64,000 nucleotides of DNA. Origin: Nocardia farcinica (GTDB taxonomy: Bacteria; Actinomycetota; Actinomycetes; Mycobacteriales; Mycobacteriaceae). The stretch spans positions 1,240,001-1,304,000 of the forward strand of contig NZ_LN868939.1 of NCBI RefSeq assembly GCF_001182745.1, in the 5' to 3' direction. The position numbers and the translations under genes were made by a program. Below are positions 28,434-38,136 of this stretch, piece after piece. How positions within the stretch are numbered: position 1 is the stretch's first letter; every line of letters starts with the position of its first letter. The notes under the pieces are model-generated. The model made no database searches. It worked only from the letters and a program-made list of their open reading frames with translations, and was not told the DNA's origin.

Positions 28434-28730
28434 ATGACAGATTCCACGGAAAACGGCTCGCGGCGCGGCGGATCGGGCCCGGCTCACACTGTGACATTGC
28501 TGACGCGGGCGGGCTGCGGAATGTGTGCCACCGCACTCGAGCAACTGCGCGCGATCTGTGCCGATTTCGATATCGAGCCCGGCACGGTGGACGTCGACGA
28601 GGCCGCCGCGACCGACCCCGGCCTGCGCGCCGAGTACGGCGACCGGCTGCCGGTGGTGTTGCTGGATGGCAACGAGCACAGTTATTTCGACGTCGACGAG
28701 GCGCGGTTGCGCGCCGATCTGGGGCGCTGA
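28434..28730 (+). CDS. Glutaredoxin-like protein (Rv0508-like)
   Basis: A 98-residue thioredoxin-fold protein with a CGMC redox motif (TRAGCGMCATA, about residue 28) and the cis-Pro motif DRLPVVLLDG. It belongs to the DUF836/glutaredoxin family. It probably acts in thiol-disulfide exchange in the cytosol; the partner is unknown. It lies directly upstream of rex-hemA. Confidence 0.88.
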   Translation: MTDSTENGSRRGGSGPAHTVTLLTRAGCGMCATALEQLRAICADFDIEPGTVDVDEAAATDPGLRAEYGDRLPVVLLDGNEHSYFDVDEARLRADLGR

Positions 28731-28801
28731 GCGGGCGCGATCGTAGTCCGTTTTCGATGCCGTGCTGGTCGCGGCGGAAAATGAGGCCAATTTCACCGAC
28801 T

Positions 28802-28819
28802 TTGTGCATGGCTTCACAA
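28802..28819. promoter_or_regulatory. Rex operator-like palindrome
   Basis: TTGTGCATGGCTTCACAA has the inverted repeat TTGTG-N8-CACAA that defines Rex operators. Its left half overlaps a -35-like TTGTGC (28802-28807), which sits 17 bases before a TACGGT -10 box (28825-28830). Rex would therefore repress its own operon when NADH is low relative to NAD+. Confidence 0.75.
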
Positions 28820-28980
28820 GCGGTTACGGTGGTGGCACGCGACCCGCATGCCGAGGCTGCGGAGCCGCCATGAAATCCGACAAAATCGACCAGGGTACCG
28901 GGGCGCGTGCGCCCGGGCCGGAGGTCGAGCGACGTACCGGGCCTGCCTGTGCGCAGGTTCGGCAGCGAGGAGCCGACGAC

Positions 28981-29826
28981 GTGACAGAGCAGCATGAGAC
29001 GCCAGGTGGCGTCTCCGGCGGGGCTCTGCGCGCTGTGCAGAAGGACATTCCGCAGGCCACGGTGGCGCGGCTGGCCGCCTATCTGCGGGTCCTCGCCATG
29101 CTCGCCGACGACGGTGTGCTCATCGTATCGAGTGAGGAACTCGCTGTCGCGGCGGGTGTCAATTCGGCCAAGCTGCGCAAGGATCTGTCGTTCCTCGGGC
29201 CCAACGGCGTCCGGGGTGTCGGCTATGACGTGGCCAAGTTGCGGGCCAGGATCGAGGACGTGCTCGGACTGTCCGACGGACACCGCGTGATCCTCATCGG
29301 CGCGGGAAATCTGGGCCGCGCCCTGGTCGGTTACGGCGGTTTCCGGCGGCGCGGCTTCACCGTCGTCGGCATCTACGACAACGATCCCGCCGTCATCGGC
29401 CGGTCGGTGGCCGGACTGGTGGTGCGCGACATCGCGCGGCTGGCCGCCGACGTCGCCGAACTGCACCCCACCATCGCGGTGCTCGCGGTGCCCGACGAGG
29501 CCGCCCAGGGCGTGTGCGACCAGCTGGTCGCCGCCGGGCTGCAGTCCATCCTGAGCTTCGCCGCCCTCGGCCTGAGCGCCCCGCCCACCGTAGAGGTGCG
29601 CCGGGTGGACCTGGCCGTGGAGATGCAGTTGCTGTCCTTCGAGCGGGCGCGCAATGCCGAGCCCGAGCCGCTGCCCGAAGCGGCCTCCTCGGGGCGCATC
29701 GCCCGCCGGGTACCCGGCGGGCACACCCCGGCCGCGCCCGCGGCCATCCAGCGTTCCGCCGCACACGCGGCTACCTCGCACACGGCAATGGAGCCAACCA
29801 GCAAGGGATCGGTGGTCACACCATGA
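28981..29826 (+). CDS. rex: Redox-sensing transcriptional repressor Rex
   Basis: Rex binds its operator at low NADH/NAD+ and releases it when NADH binds. The 281-residue protein has an N-terminal winged helix ([13 protein letters not shown], then [21 protein letters not shown]) and a Rossmann domain with [16 protein letters not shown]. The C-terminus has an extra 50 residues rich in Ala and Pro. The GTG at 28981 has GAGGAG at 28967-28972. Stop and hemA start overlap (ATGA). A rex-hemA-hemC-hemD order is also known in Streptomyces; I do not recall rex in M. tuberculosis. Confidence 0.95.
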   Translation: MTEQHETPGGVSGGALRAVQKDIPQATVARLAAYLRVLAMLADDGVLIVSSEELAVAAGVNSAKLRKDLSFLGPNGVRGVGYDVAKLRARIEDVLGLSDGHRVILIGAGNLGRALVGYGGFRRRGFTVVGIYDNDPAVIGRSVAGLVVRDIARLAADVAELHPTIAVLAVPDEAAQGVCDQLVAAGLQSILSFAALGLSAPPTVEVRRVDLAVEMQLLSFERARNAEPEPLPEAASSGRIARRVPGGHTPAAPAAIQRSAAHAATSHTAMEPTSKGSVVTP

Positions 29827-31256
29827 GCGTTCTTCTCGTCGGGGTCTCGCATCGCAGCGCCCCCGTCTCGGTGCTCGAGAAAGTAGCGATCACCGACGCC
29901 GACCGACCCAAGCTGATCGACAAGATGCTCGCCTCCAGCCACATCTCGGAGGCCATGATCGTCTCGACCTGCAACCGCGTGGAGGTCTACGCGGTCGTCG
30001 ACGCCTTCCACGGCGGTCTCGCCGAGGTGGGTGAACTGCTCACCAGGCATTCCGGGCTCGCCATGCCCGACCTGACCAAGCACGCCTACGTCCGCTACAG
30101 CGAGGCCGCCGCCGAGCACCTGTTCGCGGTGGCCAGCGGGCTGGACTCGATGGTGGTCGGCGAGCAGCAGGTGCTCAGCCAGATCCGCGGCGCCTACGCC
30201 ACCGCCGACGCCCAGCAGGCCGTCGGCCGCACCCTGCACGAGCTGGCCCAGCACGCGCTGCGGGTCGGCAAGCGGGTGCATTCGGAGACCGGCATCGACC
30301 GCGCGGGCGCGTCGGTGGTCTCGGTCGCGCTGGATCGCGCCGGGCAGGTGCTCGGTGACCTGGCCGGCCGTACCGCCGTCGTGGTCGGCGCCGGCGCGAT
30401 GGGCGGACTGTCGGTCGCGCACCTGGCGCGCGCCGGGATCGGCCGCATCATCGTGGTCAACCGGACCATCGAGCGCGCGCGCAGGCTGGCCGAGACCGCG
30501 GCCTCCTACGGGGTGGAGTCCTCGGCGCTGGAACTCGACCGCCTGCACGAGGCGATGTCGGCCGCCGACGTGGTGCTCTCCTGTACCGGTGCCGTCGGCG
30601 CCGTGGTGACCCTGGCCGACACCCATCGTGCGCTGGCCGACCGGGACCGCGCCGAATTCCCGGCCGGTGACCGGCCGCTGGTGTTCTGCGACCTCGGCCT
30701 GCCGCGTGACGTGGAACCCGCCGTCGCCGGGCTGCCCGGTGTCGCGGTGATCGACATCGAGTCCCTGCAGCGCGATCCGGCGGCCGGCGCGGCCGCCGAC
30801 GACACCGCCGCCGCGCGCTCGATCGTCGCCGAAGAACTCGCCAAGTACCTGGCCGGCCAGCGGATGGCCGAAGTGACCCCGACCGTGGCCGCGCTGCGGC
30901 AGCGTGCCGCCGAAGTGGTGGAAGCCGAACTGCTGCGGCTGGATTCGCGGCTGCCCGGCCTGGCCGAGCCGGAACGCGACGAGGTCGCGCGCACCGTGCG
31001 CCGCGTGGTCGACAAGCTGCTGCACGCGCCGACCGTGCGGGTCAAGCAGCTGGCCTCCACCCCGGGCGGCGACAGCTACGCCGAGGCCCTGCGCGAGCTG
31101 TTCGAGCTCAAGCCGGGTGCGGCGCAGGCGGTCGCGGCGCCGATGGAGATCACCGCGATCGGCCCCGACCGTACGGCCGGACTGGCCGACGACTTCACCC
31201 CGGGCCACCGCCTGGATTTCGAGCAGCACCTCGGCGAGGAGGGAAAGCCGGCATGA
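29823..31256 (+). CDS. hemA: Glutamyl-tRNA reductase
   Basis: HemA reduces glutamyl-tRNA(Glu) to glutamate-1-semialdehyde, the first committed step of tetrapyrrole synthesis in this pathway. The 477-residue protein has the catalytic Cys50 in [21 protein letters not shown], a Rossmann motif [12 protein letters not shown] (about residues 185-196) and a C-terminal dimerisation domain. It is coupled by ATGA overlaps to rex upstream and hemC downstream, which makes it a likely Rex target. Confidence 0.97.
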   Translation: MSVLLVGVSHRSAPVSVLEKVAITDADRPKLIDKMLASSHISEAMIVSTCNRVEVYAVVDAFHGGLAEVGELLTRHSGLAMPDLTKHAYVRYSEAAAEHLFAVASGLDSMVVGEQQVLSQIRGAYATADAQQAVGRTLHELAQHALRVGKRVHSETGIDRAGASVVSVALDRAGQVLGDLAGRTAVVVGAGAMGGLSVAHLARAGIGRIIVVNRTIERARRLAETAASYGVESSALELDRLHEAMSAADVVLSCTGAVGAVVTLADTHRALADRDRAEFPAGDRPLVFCDLGLPRDVEPAVAGLPGVAVIDIESLQRDPAAGAAADDTAAARSIVAEELAKYLAGQRMAEVTPTVAALRQRAAEVVEAELLRLDSRLPGLAEPERDEVARTVRRVVDKLLHAPTVRVKQLASTPGGDSYAEALRELFELKPGAAQAVAAPMEITAIGPDRTAGLADDFTPGHRLDFEQHLGEEGKPA

Positions 31257-32320
31257 TCGTCGCGCAGGAACAGGGCAACGTGGGCGCCGCGGCGACGGGT
31301 ACGCCGCTGCGGATCGGCACCCGCGGCAGCCTGCTGGCGATGACCCAGGCGGGCACGGTCCGCGATGCGCTCATCGCGGCCGGCCGCCCGGCCGAACTGG
31401 TGGTGGTCAAAACGCCCGGCGACATGTCGTCGGACCCGGTGCAGAAGATCGGCGTCGGGGTGTTCACCTCGGCGCTGCGCGACGAACTCGCGGCGGGCAC
31501 CATCGACCTCGCGGTGCACTCCTACAAGGACCTGCCGACCGCGCCGGACCCGCGGTTCGTCATCGCCGCGATCCCCCCGCGCGAGGACCCGCGCGACGCG
31601 CTGGTCGCCCGGGACGGCCTGGTGCTCGGTGAACTGCCCGCGGGCGCGAAGGTCGGCACCTCGGCCCCGCGCCGGGTGGCTCAGCTGCGCGCGCTCGGGC
31701 TCGGCCTGGACATCGTGCCGCTGCGCGGCAACCTCGACAGCAGACTCGCCCGGGTCACCGACGGTGAGCTGGACGCCGTCGTGGTGGCCCGCGCGGGCCT
31801 GTCCAGGATCGGGCGGACCGCGGTGATCACCGAGGCGCTCGAACCCGTGCAGATGCTGCCCGCGCCCGCCCAGGGCGCGCTCGCGGTGGAGTGCCGCAGC
31901 GAGGACGCCGCCCTCATCGAGGCGCTGGCCGAGCTCGACGACGCGGCGACCAGAGCCGCGGTGGTGGCCGAGCGCGCGTTGCTCGCCGAACTGGAGGCCG
32001 GCTGCACCGCCCCCGTCGGCGCGCTGGCCGAGGTCGTCGAATCGCTCGACGACGACGGCAGGATCGTCGAGGAGCTCTCGCTGCGCGGCTGCGCCGCCGC
32101 GGTGGACGGCTCGGAGGTGCTGCGCGCCTCGGTGGTCGGCGATCCGGAGCGGGCGGCCGAGCTCGGCCGCGCGCTGGCCCGCGAACTGCTGGAACTCGGC
32201 GCGCGCGAGCTGCTCGTCGAGGTGGCGGCCACGGAGCCGGGCGCGCGCTCCGGGACCGGCGCGGTGCGCCCGCCAGAGACAGACCTCAGCAATCCCAGTC
32301 CGATGGAGAACCCCCAATGA
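31253..32320 (+). CDS. hemC: Porphobilinogen deaminase
   Basis: HemC polymerises four porphobilinogens to hydroxymethylbilane. The 355-residue protein has [33 protein letters not shown] and the dipyrromethane-attachment cysteine in [14 protein letters not shown]. About 35 residues at the C-terminus go beyond the core and look disordered. The ATG and the stop overlap neighbours by 4 bases each. Confidence 0.97.
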   Translation: MIVAQEQGNVGAAATGTPLRIGTRGSLLAMTQAGTVRDALIAAGRPAELVVVKTPGDMSSDPVQKIGVGVFTSALRDELAAGTIDLAVHSYKDLPTAPDPRFVIAAIPPREDPRDALVARDGLVLGELPAGAKVGTSAPRRVAQLRALGLGLDIVPLRGNLDSRLARVTDGELDAVVVARAGLSRIGRTAVITEALEPVQMLPAPAQGALAVECRSEDAALIEALAELDDAATRAAVVAERALLAELEAGCTAPVGALAEVVESLDDDGRIVEELSLRGCAAAVDGSEVLRASVVGDPERAAELGRALARELLELGARELLVEVAATEPGARSGTGAVRPPETDLSNPSPMENPQ

Positions 32321-33879
32321 GCCGAGCCACCAAGAAGCACCCCGGTCGGATCCTGTTCGTCGGGTCGGGTCCCGGGGACCCGGCGCTGCTCACCGTGCGC
32401 GCGCGGGAGGTGCTCGGCCGAGCGACACTGGCCTTCACCGATCCCGACGTGGACAAGGGTGTGCTCGCGCTGATCGGCACGGCGGTGGAGCCGAACGAGG
32501 ACGGCACCAGCCCGGTCGATGTGCGGCCCGCCCTCGGCGAGCCCGCCGAGGTCGCCAAGACCCTGATCGCCGAGGCGCGGGGCGGTCACGACGTGGTGCG
32601 CGTCGTCGCCGGTGATCCGCTCACCACCGATTCGGTGATCACCGAGGTCACCGCGGTCACCCGCTCGCACATGGTCTTCGAGGTGCTGCCCGGCCTGCCG
32701 AACGGTTCGGCCGTGCCCAGCTACGCGGGCATCGCGCTCGGCTCCGGCCACACCGAGGCCGATGTGCGCGGCGAGGTCGACTGGGCCGCGCTGGCCGCCG
32801 CGCCCGGCCCGCTGGTCCTGCACGCCACCTCCGGCCACCTCGCCGAGACCGCGAGCGCGCTGGTCGAGCACGGCATGGCGCCGCAGACCCCGGTCGCGGT
32901 GACCGTGCGCGGCACCACCCGTCAGCAGCGCACCATCGAGGCGACGCTGGCGACCCTCAACAGCGCGGCCTCCGAGCTGGTCGGCCCGCTGGTGGTGACC
33001 ATCGGCAAGGTCGTCTCCTCGCGGTCGAAGATGTCGTGGTGGGAGTCGCGGGCGCTCTACGGCTGGACCGTGCTGGTGCCGCGCACCAAGGATCAGGCCG
33101 CCGAGATGAGCGAACGGCTGGTCACCCACGGCGCCATCCCGATGGAGGTGCCCACCATCGCCGTCGAGCCGCCGCGCAGCCCCGCCCAGATGGAGCGCGC
33201 GGTGAAGGGCTTGGTCGACGGGCGCTACCAGTGGGTGGTCTTCACTTCCACCAACGCCGTGCGCGCGGTGTGGGAGAAGTTCGCCGAGTTCGGCCTGGAC
33301 GCGCGCGCCTTCTCCGGTGTGAAGATCGCCTGTGTCGGCGAGGCCACCGCGGACAAGGTGCGCTCGTTCGGCATCAACCCCGAACTGGTGCCCTCCGGTG
33401 AGCAGTCCTCCGAGGGCCTGCTGGCCGACTTCCCGCCCTACGACGACGTGTTCGACCCGGTCAACCGGGTGCTGCTGCCGCGCGCGGACATCGCCACCGA
33501 GACGCTGGCCGAAGGGCTGCGCGACCGCGGCTGGGAGATCGACGACGTGACCGCGTACCGGACGGTGCGCGCCTCGCCGCCGCCCGCCGAGACCCGCGAG
33601 ATGATCAAGACCGGCGGTTTCGACGCGGTCCTGTTCACCTCCTCGTCCACCGTGCGGAACCTCGTCGGTATCGCGGGCAAGCCGCACGCGCGCACCATCG
33701 TGGCGTGCATCGGGCCCAAGACCGCCGAGACCGCCGTGGAATTCGGTCTGCGGGTCGACGTGCAGCCCGAGGTCGCCCAGGTGGGCCCGCTGGTCGAGGC
33801 ACTGGCCGAGCACGCCGCCCGGCTGCGCGCCGAGGGCCTGCTGCCCCCGCCGCGCAAGAAGAGCCGTCGCAGCCGGTAG
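32317..33879 (+). CDS. hemD: HemD with a degenerate SUMT-like N-terminal domain
   Basis: A 520-residue fusion. The C-terminal half (about 240-505) is uroporphyrinogen-III synthase, which closes hydroxymethylbilane to uroporphyrinogen [33 protein letters not shown] and [11 protein letters not shown] are visible. The N-terminal half resembles uroporphyrinogen-III C-methyltransferase ([16 protein letters not shown]), but the GGDPF..GRGGEE motif is replaced by [11 protein letters not shown] and the YDRLV segment by FTDPDV. The methyltransferase half may therefore be non-catalytic. It is the last gene of the coupled rex-hemACD set. Confidence 0.93.
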   Translation: MSRATKKHPGRILFVGSGPGDPALLTVRAREVLGRATLAFTDPDVDKGVLALIGTAVEPNEDGTSPVDVRPALGEPAEVAKTLIAEARGGHDVVRVVAGDPLTTDSVITEVTAVTRSHMVFEVLPGLPNGSAVPSYAGIALGSGHTEADVRGEVDWAALAAAPGPLVLHATSGHLAETASALVEHGMAPQTPVAVTVRGTTRQQRTIEATLATLNSAASELVGPLVVTIGKVVSSRSKMSWWESRALYGWTVLVPRTKDQAAEMSERLVTHGAIPMEVPTIAVEPPRSPAQMERAVKGLVDGRYQWVVFTSTNAVRAVWEKFAEFGLDARAFSGVKIACVGEATADKVRSFGINPELVPSGEQSSEGLLADFPPYDDVFDPVNRVLLPRADIATETLAEGLRDRGWEIDDVTAYRTVRASPPPAETREMIKTGGFDAVLFTSSSTVRNLVGIAGKPHARTIVACIGPKTAETAVEFGLRVDVQPEVAQVGPLVEALAEHAARLRAEGLLPPPRKKSRRSR

Positions 33880-33883
33880 CGAA

Positions 33884-34183
33884 TCAGCGGCTGTAGCGCA
33901 GCAGGGTGCGGACCATGCGGCAGGTGGCGTCCGAGGGTGGGCGGATGCCGACGAGTCGTGCTGTCTCCCTGATGCGCTCGTTGCCGGCCTGGCTGGGCAG
34001 GTAGACGCCGGAGTCGAGCAGGGCGATGCTCAACCGCATCGCCTTGAGCCGCCGGTTGTGCCTGACGTACCAGCTGCGCGGCTTACCGGGCGGCAGCGGA
34101 CGGCGGCGCAGCGGGTGGTAGGGCGTGATCGGCTCGTTCCTGCGGCCGGTGGACGGGTTGTGCGCGGTTGCGGTAGCAGGCAC
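33884..34183 (-). CDS. Small basic protein of unknown function
   Basis: A 99-residue protein with a very basic N-terminal half ([22 protein letters not shown]) and a globular C-terminal half with [26 protein letters not shown]. The GTG at 34183 has a GGGGAGG ribosome site 6 bases upstream. It is convergent with hemD and divergent from hemB. I do not recognise a family. Confidence 0.65.
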   Translation of the reverse strand: MPATATAHNPSTGRRNEPITPYHPLRRRPLPPGKPRSWYVRHNRRLKAMRLSIALLDSGVYLPSQAGNERIRETARLVGIRPPSDATCRMVRTLLRYSR

Positions 34184-34464
34184 CTGAATCCTCCCCTCGC
34201 GACCGGGATGCGGACGATTCCCGGTCGAACACACTGTCGATTCTAGCGGTGACCACCGACAGAAACGGCGGTGGCGCAAGGGAATTGGTGTTGCGGAAGG
34301 GTTGCCGTCGGCTGCGCAACGGTGCGCGGGCCGACCGAGCGCGGCTCGGCCCCGGATTCGCTTCGGGCCACCGTTCGCGGCTGGCGGCGGGGAACGGCCG
34401 CGCGGGCGAATCGGGCGTTCCGCAGCATCCCCGAGGCCGGCGCGACGTCCGTTTTCCGCAGGCG

Positions 34465-34470
34465 TATGGT
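34465..34470 (+). promoter_or_regulatory. -10 box of a probable leaderless hemB promoter
   Basis: TATGGT lies 6 bases before the hemB ATG at 34477. The 34184-34464 stretch holds no other gene that I can support. Confidence 0.45.
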
Positions 34471-34476
34471 GCGAAT

Positions 34477-35454
34477 ATGACCGGAATGGACCGCCCACGG
34501 CGGTTGCGCCGTACCCCCGCGTTGCGTCGCCTGGTGGCCGAAACCACAGTGGAGCCACGCCATTTGGTGCTGCCCATGTTCGTCGCCGACGGGTTGGACG
34601 AACCGCGTGAGATCGGGTCGATGCCCGGCGTGCAGCAGCACTCGATGGATTCGTTGCGCAAGGCCGCCACGGAGGCGGTCTCGGCGGGGGTCGGCGGTCT
34701 GATGCTGTTCGGCGTGCCACGGCCGGAGGACAAGGACCCGGCGGGCAGCCAGGCCAGCGACCCGGACGGCATCCTGAACCGCGGGCTGCGCGCGCTGGCC
34801 GAGGAGGTCGGCGACGCCACCGTGATCATGGCCGACACCTGTCTCGACGAGTTCACCGACCACGGCCACTGCGGGGTGCTCGCCGCCGACGGCCACGTCG
34901 ACAACGACGCCACCCTGCACCGCTATGTGGACATGGCGCTCGCGCAGGCCGAGGCCGGGGCAGACCTGCTCGGCACCAGCGGCATGATGGACGGCCAGGT
35001 GGGCGCGATCCGCCGCGGTCTGGACGCGGTCGGCCGCACCGACACCGGCATCCTCGCCTACGCCGCCAAGTATTCCTCGGCCTTCTACGGGCCGTTCCGG
35101 GAAGCGGTGTCGTCCTCGCTCCAGGGGGACCGCCGCACCTACCAGCAGGACCCGGCCAATCGCCGCGAGTCGATGCACGAGCTGGATCTGGACCTGGCCG
35201 AGGGCGCCGACATCGTGATGGTCAAGCCCGCCATGTCGTACCTGGACATCCTGCGCGAGGTCGCCGACCGTTCCCCGGTGCCGGTGGCGGCCTACCAGAT
35301 CTCGGGGGAGTACTCGATGATCACCGCCGCCGCCGAGCGGGGCTGGATCGACCGGCGCGCCGCCGTGCTCGAGTCGCTGGTCGGCATTCGCCGGGCGGGC
35401 GCGGACATCGTGCTGACCTACTGGGCGACCGAGGCCGCGCACTGGCTGTCGTGA
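34477..35454 (+). CDS. hemB: Delta-aminolevulinic acid dehydratase
   Basis: HemB condenses two 5-aminolevulinates to porphobilinogen. The 325-residue protein has the two Schiff-base lysines ([11 protein letters not shown] and [11 protein letters not shown]). The metal loop reads [14 protein letters not shown]: two of the three zinc-type cysteines are kept and the middle one is Asp, so the metal requirement may be mixed. The ATG is probably leaderless. A membrane protein gene starts inside its stop (GTGA). Confidence 0.97.
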   Translation: MTGMDRPRRLRRTPALRRLVAETTVEPRHLVLPMFVADGLDEPREIGSMPGVQQHSMDSLRKAATEAVSAGVGGLMLFGVPRPEDKDPAGSQASDPDGILNRGLRALAEEVGDATVIMADTCLDEFTDHGHCGVLAADGHVDNDATLHRYVDMALAQAEAGADLLGTSGMMDGQVGAIRRGLDAVGRTDTGILAYAAKYSSAFYGPFREAVSSSLQGDRRTYQQDPANRRESMHELDLDLAEGADIVMVKPAMSYLDILREVADRSPVPVAAYQISGEYSMITAAAERGWIDRRAAVLESLVGIRRAGADIVLTYWATEAAHWLS

Positions 35455-35975
35455 GGTATCCGCCCAGCCCTCTCGGTCCGCCCGCGGAGCCTGCCCCCGC
35501 ACCGGAAGAGGTGCGCATCGCGACCCAGCTGTGGTGGGGCGTGGTCGCGGTCGGCCTGGTGCGCGTGATCGCCGGGGTGCTCGCGCTGCTCGACCGGCGC
35601 GCCGAACTCGAGCGCGGCATCCTCGACGCCGCCCGGGCCTCCGACCCGAACGCCCCGCTCGCCGCCGCCCAGCTGGCGGTCTCGATCATCATCGTGTTCA
35701 CCATCGTGGCCGGGCTGGGCTTGCTGGCGGTGACCGCCGCCGTGGCCCACCAATTCGGCCGCGGCCGGTCCTGGGCGCGGGTGGTGCTGACGATCGGCGG
35801 CATCCTGCTGTTGTTCGACCTGCTCACCGCGCTGTTCGCGGTGAGCGGCGGTACCGGCGCGGCGGCCTTCGTAGCCGGTGCGGCGGGCGTTCTGCAGGGT
35901 GTGCTGGCCGCCGGTGCGCTGTATCTGGGTTATCGGCCCGCCGCGAATGGGTACTTCTCTGTGAACCGAAGGTAA
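35451..35975 (+). CDS. Four-helix membrane protein (Rv0513-like)
   Basis: A 174-residue integral membrane protein. A Pro-rich N-terminus ([14 protein letters not shown]) precedes four predicted membrane helices (about residues 25-45, 75-95, 105-130, 135-160). It is translationally coupled to hemB by GTGA. Function unknown. Confidence 0.75.
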   Translation: MRYPPSPLGPPAEPAPAPEEVRIATQLWWGVVAVGLVRVIAGVLALLDRRAELERGILDAARASDPNAPLAAAQLAVSIIIVFTIVAGLGLLAVTAAVAHQFGRGRSWARVVLTIGGILLLFDLLTALFAVSGGTGAAAFVAGAAGVLQGVLAAGALYLGYRPAANGYFSVNRR

Positions 35976-36001
35976 ACCGGTGACGGCCTCATCGCCGAGT
36001 T

Positions 36002-36027
36002 TGTCCCGCCGACCGGGACATGTATGG
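36002..36027. promoter_or_regulatory. Inverted repeat and -10 box before a small membrane-protein operon
   Basis: TGTCCCG-N5-CGGGACA (36002-36020) is followed at once by TATGGT (36022-36027), a good -10 box. The repeat sits where a regulator would block the promoter. A short reading frame for 11 residues (36048-36083) with an AGGAG just before it could be a leader peptide. Confidence 0.4.
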
Positions 36028-36132
36028 TGAGAGTTGTCACAGGAGACATGGGAACCGGTGGTCGGTGGTCATGCGTTGTCTAGCGTTGCGAGAACACGGT
36101 GTCCAGCTGCCTCCGGGAGATCGGAGGCATCG

Positions 36133-36252
36133 ATGCGAGTGGTGATCCAGCAGCCGCAGAGCATTCGGAAAGACGTGGTCGTTCTCAGCCTGCTGATCCT
36201 GTTCGGATTGGTCACCGTGGCCGTGCTGCTGCTGCCGGGGCTGGCCGGCTGA
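36133..36252 (+). CDS. 39-residue single-helix membrane protein
   Basis: A 39-residue protein: a short basic N-terminus (MRVVIQQPQSIRKD) and one hydrophobic helix (VVVLSLLILFGLVTVAVLLL). The ATG has a GGAGG ribosome site at 36123-36127. It is too small for most gene callers. It precedes two other membrane-protein genes and may form an operon with them. Confidence 0.6.
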   Translation: MRVVIQQPQSIRKDVVVLSLLILFGLVTVAVLLLPGLAG

Positions 36253-36278
36253 GCGAAGTCGTCGATGGACATGCCGGC

Positions 36279-36824
36279 ATGACCGAGGGGGCTGCCGAGC
36301 CCGTCCTGTTCACCGAACCGGGAGCGCGCTGGCGCGCCGTGGCCTACGGGCCGGTGCTCTGCCTGGTGATTCTCGTGCTGGAGCTGGTGACCGGTGGTCC
36401 GGTGCACTGGTTCGCACTCGTTTTCTGCGCGGTGCTCGTCGCGGCTTTCGTGGCGTTGCAGGTCTATGCCGCGCGCACGCATGTGAGTGTCGAACTCACC
36501 CCCGCGGCCCTGCGCCAGGGCACCGAGACCCTGCCGCTGGCCGCGATCGACGAGGTGCTGCCCGAGCGCGACGAGGATTCCTGGGACGACGAGGAATGGG
36601 AATCGGCGCGGGCGCTCGGTGAACTCACCGGAGTGCCACGGCGGCGCAAGGGAATCGGGCTTCGCCTGCGCGAGGGTGGCATGGTGCAGGCGTGGGCGCG
36701 CGATCATCGCGGGTTGCGGGCCGCGCTCACCGGCGCCCTGGCCGAGCAGGCCGGTAGCGCCGACCGGCCGGGAACCGACACGATGGCGGAGCCGGACGAG
36801 CACGAGGACGGAGGGCACGGATGA
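36279..36824 (+). CDS. Membrane protein with two helices and a PH-like C-terminal domain
   Basis: A 181-residue protein. Two adjacent hydrophobic helices (about residues 20-40 and 46-64) are followed by a soluble domain that starts THVSVELTPAALRQG and has an acidic stretch (DEDSWDDEEWESA). The layout is like DUF3093-type proteins, but I am not sure of the family. Its stop overlaps the next start (ATGA). Confidence 0.7.
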   Translation: MTEGAAEPVLFTEPGARWRAVAYGPVLCLVILVLELVTGGPVHWFALVFCAVLVAAFVALQVYAARTHVSVELTPAALRQGTETLPLAAIDEVLPERDEDSWDDEEWESARALGELTGVPRRRKGIGLRLREGGMVQAWARDHRGLRAALTGALAEQAGSADRPGTDTMAEPDEHEDGGHG

Positions 36825-37066
36825 GGCGGGACGTATTCCTCGCGGCGGCGGAGACCGTCGTGGCGGTGCTGTGCCTGGTCGGGCTCGTGGCGGCATGGCA
36901 GTGCGGCGTGGTGAGCACCGCGTTCCTGCCGGTCGGGGACATTCCCGGATTCGAGTCCAGCCGCTATGCGGGACCGTGGCTGATCCTTGCGGTGTTCCTC
37001 GTCGCGGTGGCCGGACTGTGTGTGATCGACGCGCTGGCGCGCGTGCTGGGGAGCCGAAACCGCTGA
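36821..37066 (+). CDS. Small membrane protein
   Basis: An 81-residue protein with two membrane helices (about 8-28 and 50-70). It is coupled to the gene before it by an ATGA overlap. Function unknown. Confidence 0.7.
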   Translation: MRRDVFLAAAETVVAVLCLVGLVAAWQCGVVSTAFLPVGDIPGFESSRYAGPWLILAVFLVAVAGLCVIDALARVLGSRNR

Positions 37067-37334
37067 CGCCCAGCCTGTTTCACGCGGGCCCGCGCGGGAA
37101 TCCCACCCGTCGTGAACGTCGTCCTGTTGCCCACGGTCCCCGCCCCGCTGCTGCACCTGCTGCCCGAGCCGCTGGCCTGCCTGGTCTCCACCGGGTCGGC
37201 GGGGTTCTGCACCGGCCTGACCTAGACAGTGAAGCAATCGCGCCTCAGATCCCGGCCGATGCGCCTACCCTGATCGGCAGGACGGTGGACCGGAACCTGC
37301 CGTGGCCCACCGCTGTCGACGAGAGGTGCCCATC

Positions 37335-37550
37335 GTGACGTCCCCGATCATCCGGCTCGGCCTCGCTGCCGCCGCCGTCGCCGCCCTCGGCACGGTGGCG
37401 GGTCCGGCCGCGGCCGAGCCCGCCGGACTGCCGCTCGAGCCGAGCCCCGTCGCGACGCTGGTGCCCGAAACCGGTTCGGCCGGAGCGGTCAACGGCCTCC
37501 TGTGCGCGCTGCAGACGATCTCGGCCGAACTGCCCTGCCTCCAGACCTAG
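37335..37550 (+). CDS. Small secreted protein with two cysteines
   Basis: A 71-residue protein with a signal peptide (cleavage near AAA-EP). The roughly 45-residue mature part ends LLCALQTISAELPCLQT, with two cysteines ten apart that could pair. The GTG start has GAGAGG upstream. The 37067-37334 gap before it contains a 37-codon frame at 37112-37225 whose end also has two Cys, possibly a decayed relative. Confidence 0.65.
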   Translation: MTSPIIRLGLAAAAVAALGTVAGPAAAEPAGLPLEPSPVATLVPETGSAGAVNGLLCALQTISAELPCLQT

Positions 37551-37577
37551 CCGGGACTCGGAAACAGCGCGCCGCGG

Positions 37578-37967
37578 CTATCGCGTCCAGTTCTGGTACA
37601 CGTCGAGCACCCGGCCGTTACGGGTGCCCGGCGCGTTGAGGTAGATCGACACCGTGCCGTCGGGGTGGCGGGCACTCTCGGCGATCACCTGCCGCAGCGA
37701 GGCGTGCACGGAACCGTTCTCGTCGCGCCACAGCCGGGTCTCCGGGTGCAGGCCCGCGCCCATCCGGTTCAGCGGCACCACCATGGAGACCACCGCGGGC
37801 ACCGGCCCGCCGGCCAGCGCGACGGTCTCGTCGTGGTTCAGCTGGACGCCGATGCGGCCCTCACCGAGGTCGAGAAGGGGATCGGCGGCCGCGGCGGTGC
37901 CCGCCCCCAGCCAGGCGCCGGCGGCCGTGACGGCCAGCGCGATCGAGCCGACGAGTGCGTACCGCAT
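37578..37967 (-). CDS. Secreted protein of unknown function
   Basis: A 129-residue protein with a signal peptide (MRYALVGSIALAVTAAGAWL, cleavage near AAA-DP). The mature domain of about 100 residues has one compact beta-type region and no cysteines. GGGAGGG precedes the ATG at 37967. It is divergent from hemL. I do not recognise the family. Confidence 0.72.
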   Translation of the reverse strand: MRYALVGSIALAVTAAGAWLGAGTAAAADPLLDLGEGRIGVQLNHDETVALAGGPVPAVVSMVVPLNRMGAGLHPETRLWRDENGSVHASLRQVIAESARHPDGTVSIYLNAPGTRNGRVLDVYQNWTR

Positions 37968-38136
37968 GTGAACCCTCCCGATGCGCGAGCTGCGTGACGC
38001 ATCGAGATTACGCATCGGCAAACGTTCGGCGACCGGAATCGGCGGAAACGGCCACCCGGCGCGTCGCTGCGGTGCGGGTCACCTCTCCTACACCCTGTCG
38101 TCGACGGCTGTCCGGCGGGCTGCGACACTGGAGGCC

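Noticed and set aside
37112..37225. 37-codon GTG frame as a gene
   Set aside because: No signal peptide or ribosome site, so I list it only as a possible remnant.
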